Assembly: GCA_028279725.1 (NCBI GenBank)
Contig: JANQNE010000009.1
Location: 1-64,000, forward strand
From: Candidatus Nanoarchaeia archaeon
GTDB taxonomy: Archaea > Nanobdellota > Nanobdellia > Woesearchaeales > JANQNE01
DNA length: 64,000 nucleotides
Reading direction: 5' to 3'
The translations under genes were made by a program, and so were the position numbers. This document shows, piece after piece, positions 62,039 through 64,000 of the stretch. Below the pieces are notes generated by a model, which was not told the origin of the DNA, ran no database searches, and was given only the letters and a program-made list of their open reading frames with translations. Positions within the stretch are counted from its first letter, which is position 1, and each line of letters begins with the position of its first letter.

Positions 62039-63967
62039 CTAACGCTTTTTTCCGTAGATAAATATCTCTTCCTTAAGCAGTCTCTTTTTCTTGTGATAGC
62101 TGACATCAAGCTTTTCCTTAGAGAATATCTTCTCTATCTCTTTCTTATCTTCAATGATCAGAGCATTTGGTGTAACATTGATCACACTGTGCTTGATATA
62201 GAAACAGAATCTTCCGTTCTTCTTCAGTACTTTTTTCAGCTGTTTCAGGAATTTAGGCATATCTTTCACATACCCCAAAGAATTTGAAGAGAAGAACACA
62301 TCTACATTCTTTATCTTCTTAGGAAGCTTCCATGATTTTTCATACTTGACTTCAACTTTTCCTTTATGCTGCTTTGGAACTCTCTCCTTAAAGACTTTTA
62401 TCTCTTCCTTTGACTTGTCTATAGCATATATCTTCTTGAATGGAAGCTCTCTTTTGATTATCTTCTTTGTAAACCCACCTATACCGCAGTCATAATCAAC
62501 TATTATTGAGTTCTTTTCTGTCTGACCCACTAATTTCATTATATACTTGAACAAAGGTCTTGGCATGGGTATCATATGATAATGATGTGATAACCAGGCC
62601 ATGAAACTCTTCCTCAGGTTTACATATTTAGGATCATAAAACAGCTCTATAGCAAAATATGCAGGTAATCCAAATAATATCAGTGAAGCAGATATCCTCA
62701 GCATATCAAATGCATGATGTGTCTCTTTTAAGAACATAGTCAACAAAAATCCCATGAAGAAGATGGTAAAGAAAGGTCCTATCTTTCCCAAAGGTACTTT
62801 AAATGGCCTTGGAAGATTTGGTTTCTTAAATCTCAATATAACAACACTCAACAATACAGCAGAATATAATATCAGTATCAAAGGAATCAGCAGATGCAGT
62901 AAAGTTTCATATGATCCTGCCCCTATCATAACTAAAATAGATATCACCAACACCTGGAATATGATCGAAACATAAGGACTCTTATGTTTTGGATGTATTC
63001 TTGCAAACTGCACAAAGAACAGCTTATCTTCAGCTAATGCCATCAATAATCTAGGAGCAGTTACGATCCAGCTTGCTACAGCTCCTATAATCGAGGTAAA
63101 CACTAAGATTGTAAATATCAGCATTCCTGCTGTTCCAAAATATACTCCCCCTAAGTCTCTTAATGGTGCTGCAGATTCTGCAAATGTCTCCCATGGAATA
63201 ACTCCCATAGCAGTCAGTGATAATAGAAGAGCAAAGATACCTATGACTATAGTTCCGTATATCAAAGCTTTTGGCATAACTTTAGATGGATTCTTTGTCT
63301 CTGCTGACAAAAATATTGCACTCTCCCACCCGAAAAACGTCTCTGCAATAAAAAATATCGCCAACAGCATATTCATCGCAGGAAAGACAAAGAATGGTGT
63401 GAAATTTGATATGCTGAAATTAAAGAATCCAGGGATTATTATTGCTGTAACTGTTGCAATTGTTAACAGTGCAAATCCTACAAGCATATATGTGCTTGAC
63501 TGCATCCCTCTGTATGCGATAAAATTAAACAATAATACTAGCACAATAGCGATCGGAACATAGAAGTTAGAGTATTGGGTAGGGATTGCATACTGCAACG
63601 CTCCTAATAATAACATTGATATCGTAACACTTCCTGCTATAGATGTTGTCCATCCTATCACAAAAGACCAGAATCTTCCATAGCTTTGTTTTGCAAACTC
63701 ATAAACTCCTCCCGCTTTTGGAAACATAGCTGTCAATTCTGAAAAACACATCGCTATATATACTGCAATAAGTGATAAGATTCCCCATGATATCAGTGAT
63801 GCAGGTCCAGCATGTTCTGCTCCTGCTGCTGTAAGAAACCATATACCTGTTCCCATTATTGAATTGATAGTGACTAATAATATAACCTTAAAGCTCAATA
63901 CACCTTTCATCTCTTTTTCATGAGGCTGAACTTTTCTTATCTCTGTCTTCTTCAGATGCTTTCTCAT
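62039..63967 (-). CDS. Amino-acid permease fused to a SAM methyltransferase
   Basis: 642 residues from ATG 63967. The frame stays open to the window edge, so the true start may lie outside. Residues about 25-430 are an APC-family permease: SIMGTGIWFLTAAGAEHAGPASLISW, AETFFGWESAIFLSAETKNPSKVMPKAL and APRLLMALAEDKLFF. After a helical linker a cytoplasmic methyltransferase follows (about 470-642), with motif I IVDYDCGIGGFT, acidic KKIYAIDKSKEE and motif IV VDVFFSSNSLGYV. The fusion has no stop or restart between halves. It may couple uptake of an amino acid to its methylation. Confidence 0.88.
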   Translation of the reverse strand: MRKHLKKTEIRKVQPHEKEMKGVLSFKVILLVTINSIMGTGIWFLTAAGAEHAGPASLISWGILSLIAVYIAMCFSELTAMFPKAGGVYEFAKQSYGRFWSFVIGWTTSIAGSVTISMLLLGALQYAIPTQYSNFYVPIAIVLVLLFNFIAYRGMQSSTYMLVGFALLTIATVTAIIIPGFFNFSISNFTPFFVFPAMNMLLAIFFIAETFFGWESAIFLSAETKNPSKVMPKALIYGTIVIGIFALLLSLTAMGVIPWETFAESAAPLRDLGGVYFGTAGMLIFTILVFTSIIGAVASWIVTAPRLLMALAEDKLFFVQFARIHPKHKSPYVSIIFQVLVISILVMIGAGSYETLLHLLIPLILILYSAVLLSVVILRFKKPNLPRPFKVPLGKIGPFFTIFFMGFLLTMFLKETHHAFDMLRISASLILFGLPAYFAIELFYDPKYVNLRKSFMAWLSHHYHMIPMPRPLFKYIMKLVGQTEKNSIIVDYDCGIGGFTKKIIKRELPFKKIYAIDKSKEEIKVFKERVPKQHKGKVEVKYEKSWKLPKKIKNVDVFFSSNSLGYVKDMPKFLKQLKKVLKKNGRFCFYIKHSVINVTPNALIIEDKKEIEKIFSKEKLDVSYHKKKRLLKEEIFIYGKKR

Positions 63968-64000
63968 CCTCAAAAACCTAGGAGCCCTTGCGATAAATCT

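Overview
The window looks like part of the chromosome of an uncultivated archaeon, most probably a DPANN lineage close to Woesearchaeota or Pacearchaeota (inferred from gene content; no marker tree could be run). Archaeal signs are: an Orc1/Cdc6 initiator, a Hel308-type helicase part, an XPD/Rad3 helicase, NreA, archaeal-size ribosomal protein uS15, a PIN-ATPase-KH protein, an initiator tRNA starting with A1-U72, tRNA introns, and TATA boxes of TTTAWATA type placed about 25-30 bases before tRNAs and leaderless genes. Several genes have a bacterial flavour (FabF-like ketoacyl synthase, CoaE, MsrA, DUF3795, FecR-domain protein, Nudix), which is common in small archaeal genomes.

Layout. 1-9.1 kb: the N-terminal 2,876 codons of a giant surface protein on the minus strand, translationally coupled to a small protein with two copies of a helix-turn-helix unit, behind three phased palindromes. 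9.3-9.6 kb: tRNA-Asn and tRNA-Ile, both with introns. 9.8-16.1 kb (plus): a multi-Ig surface protein, a lipoprotein, a Hel308-like protein that lacks the first RecA domain, and a YjbQ protein. 16.1-27 kb (mostly minus): exonuclease, HD protein, Orc1/Cdc6, SerRS, an Lrp-like regulator, PIN-ATPase-KH, a transglutaminase surface protein, a FabF-like enzyme, then tRNA-Ser with two introns and the initiator tRNA-Met. 27.3-32.2 kb: HAD phosphatase, RNase HII and SMC. 32.3-45 kb: glycosyltransferase and PIG-L deacetylase, tRNA-Gly, small membrane proteins, flavodoxin, a cysteine-repeat secreted protein, site-2 protease, DHH phosphoesterase, NreA, a short AlaRS and CoaE. 44.9-45.7 kb holds no long gene but has a small gene with its own promoter and operator, and a hairpin-rich stretch. 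45.7-64 kb: XPD helicase, regulators, uS15, Nudix, a histidine kinase, Dus, membrane proteins, FecR-domain protein, MsrA, a CPA2 antiporter, a pilin-like protein, and an amino-acid permease fused to a methyltransferase.

How the genes work together. Much of the window is information processing (replication initiation, SMC, helicases, PCNA-binding proteins, aminoacylation, tRNA modification). The other main theme is the cell surface: at least six exported or anchored proteins, rich in cysteine, in Ig-like repeats or in N-glycosylation sequons, beside a short sugar-transfer pair. The most unusual signals are the related T-loop introns in tRNA-Ile and tRNA-Ser, the palindrome array before the HTH/giant-protein operon, the permease-methyltransferase fusion, the RecA1-less Hel308, and two candidate structured RNAs (about 45.1-45.3 kb and 58.15-58.22 kb). 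No CRISPR array, insertion sequence, rRNA or integrase was seen.
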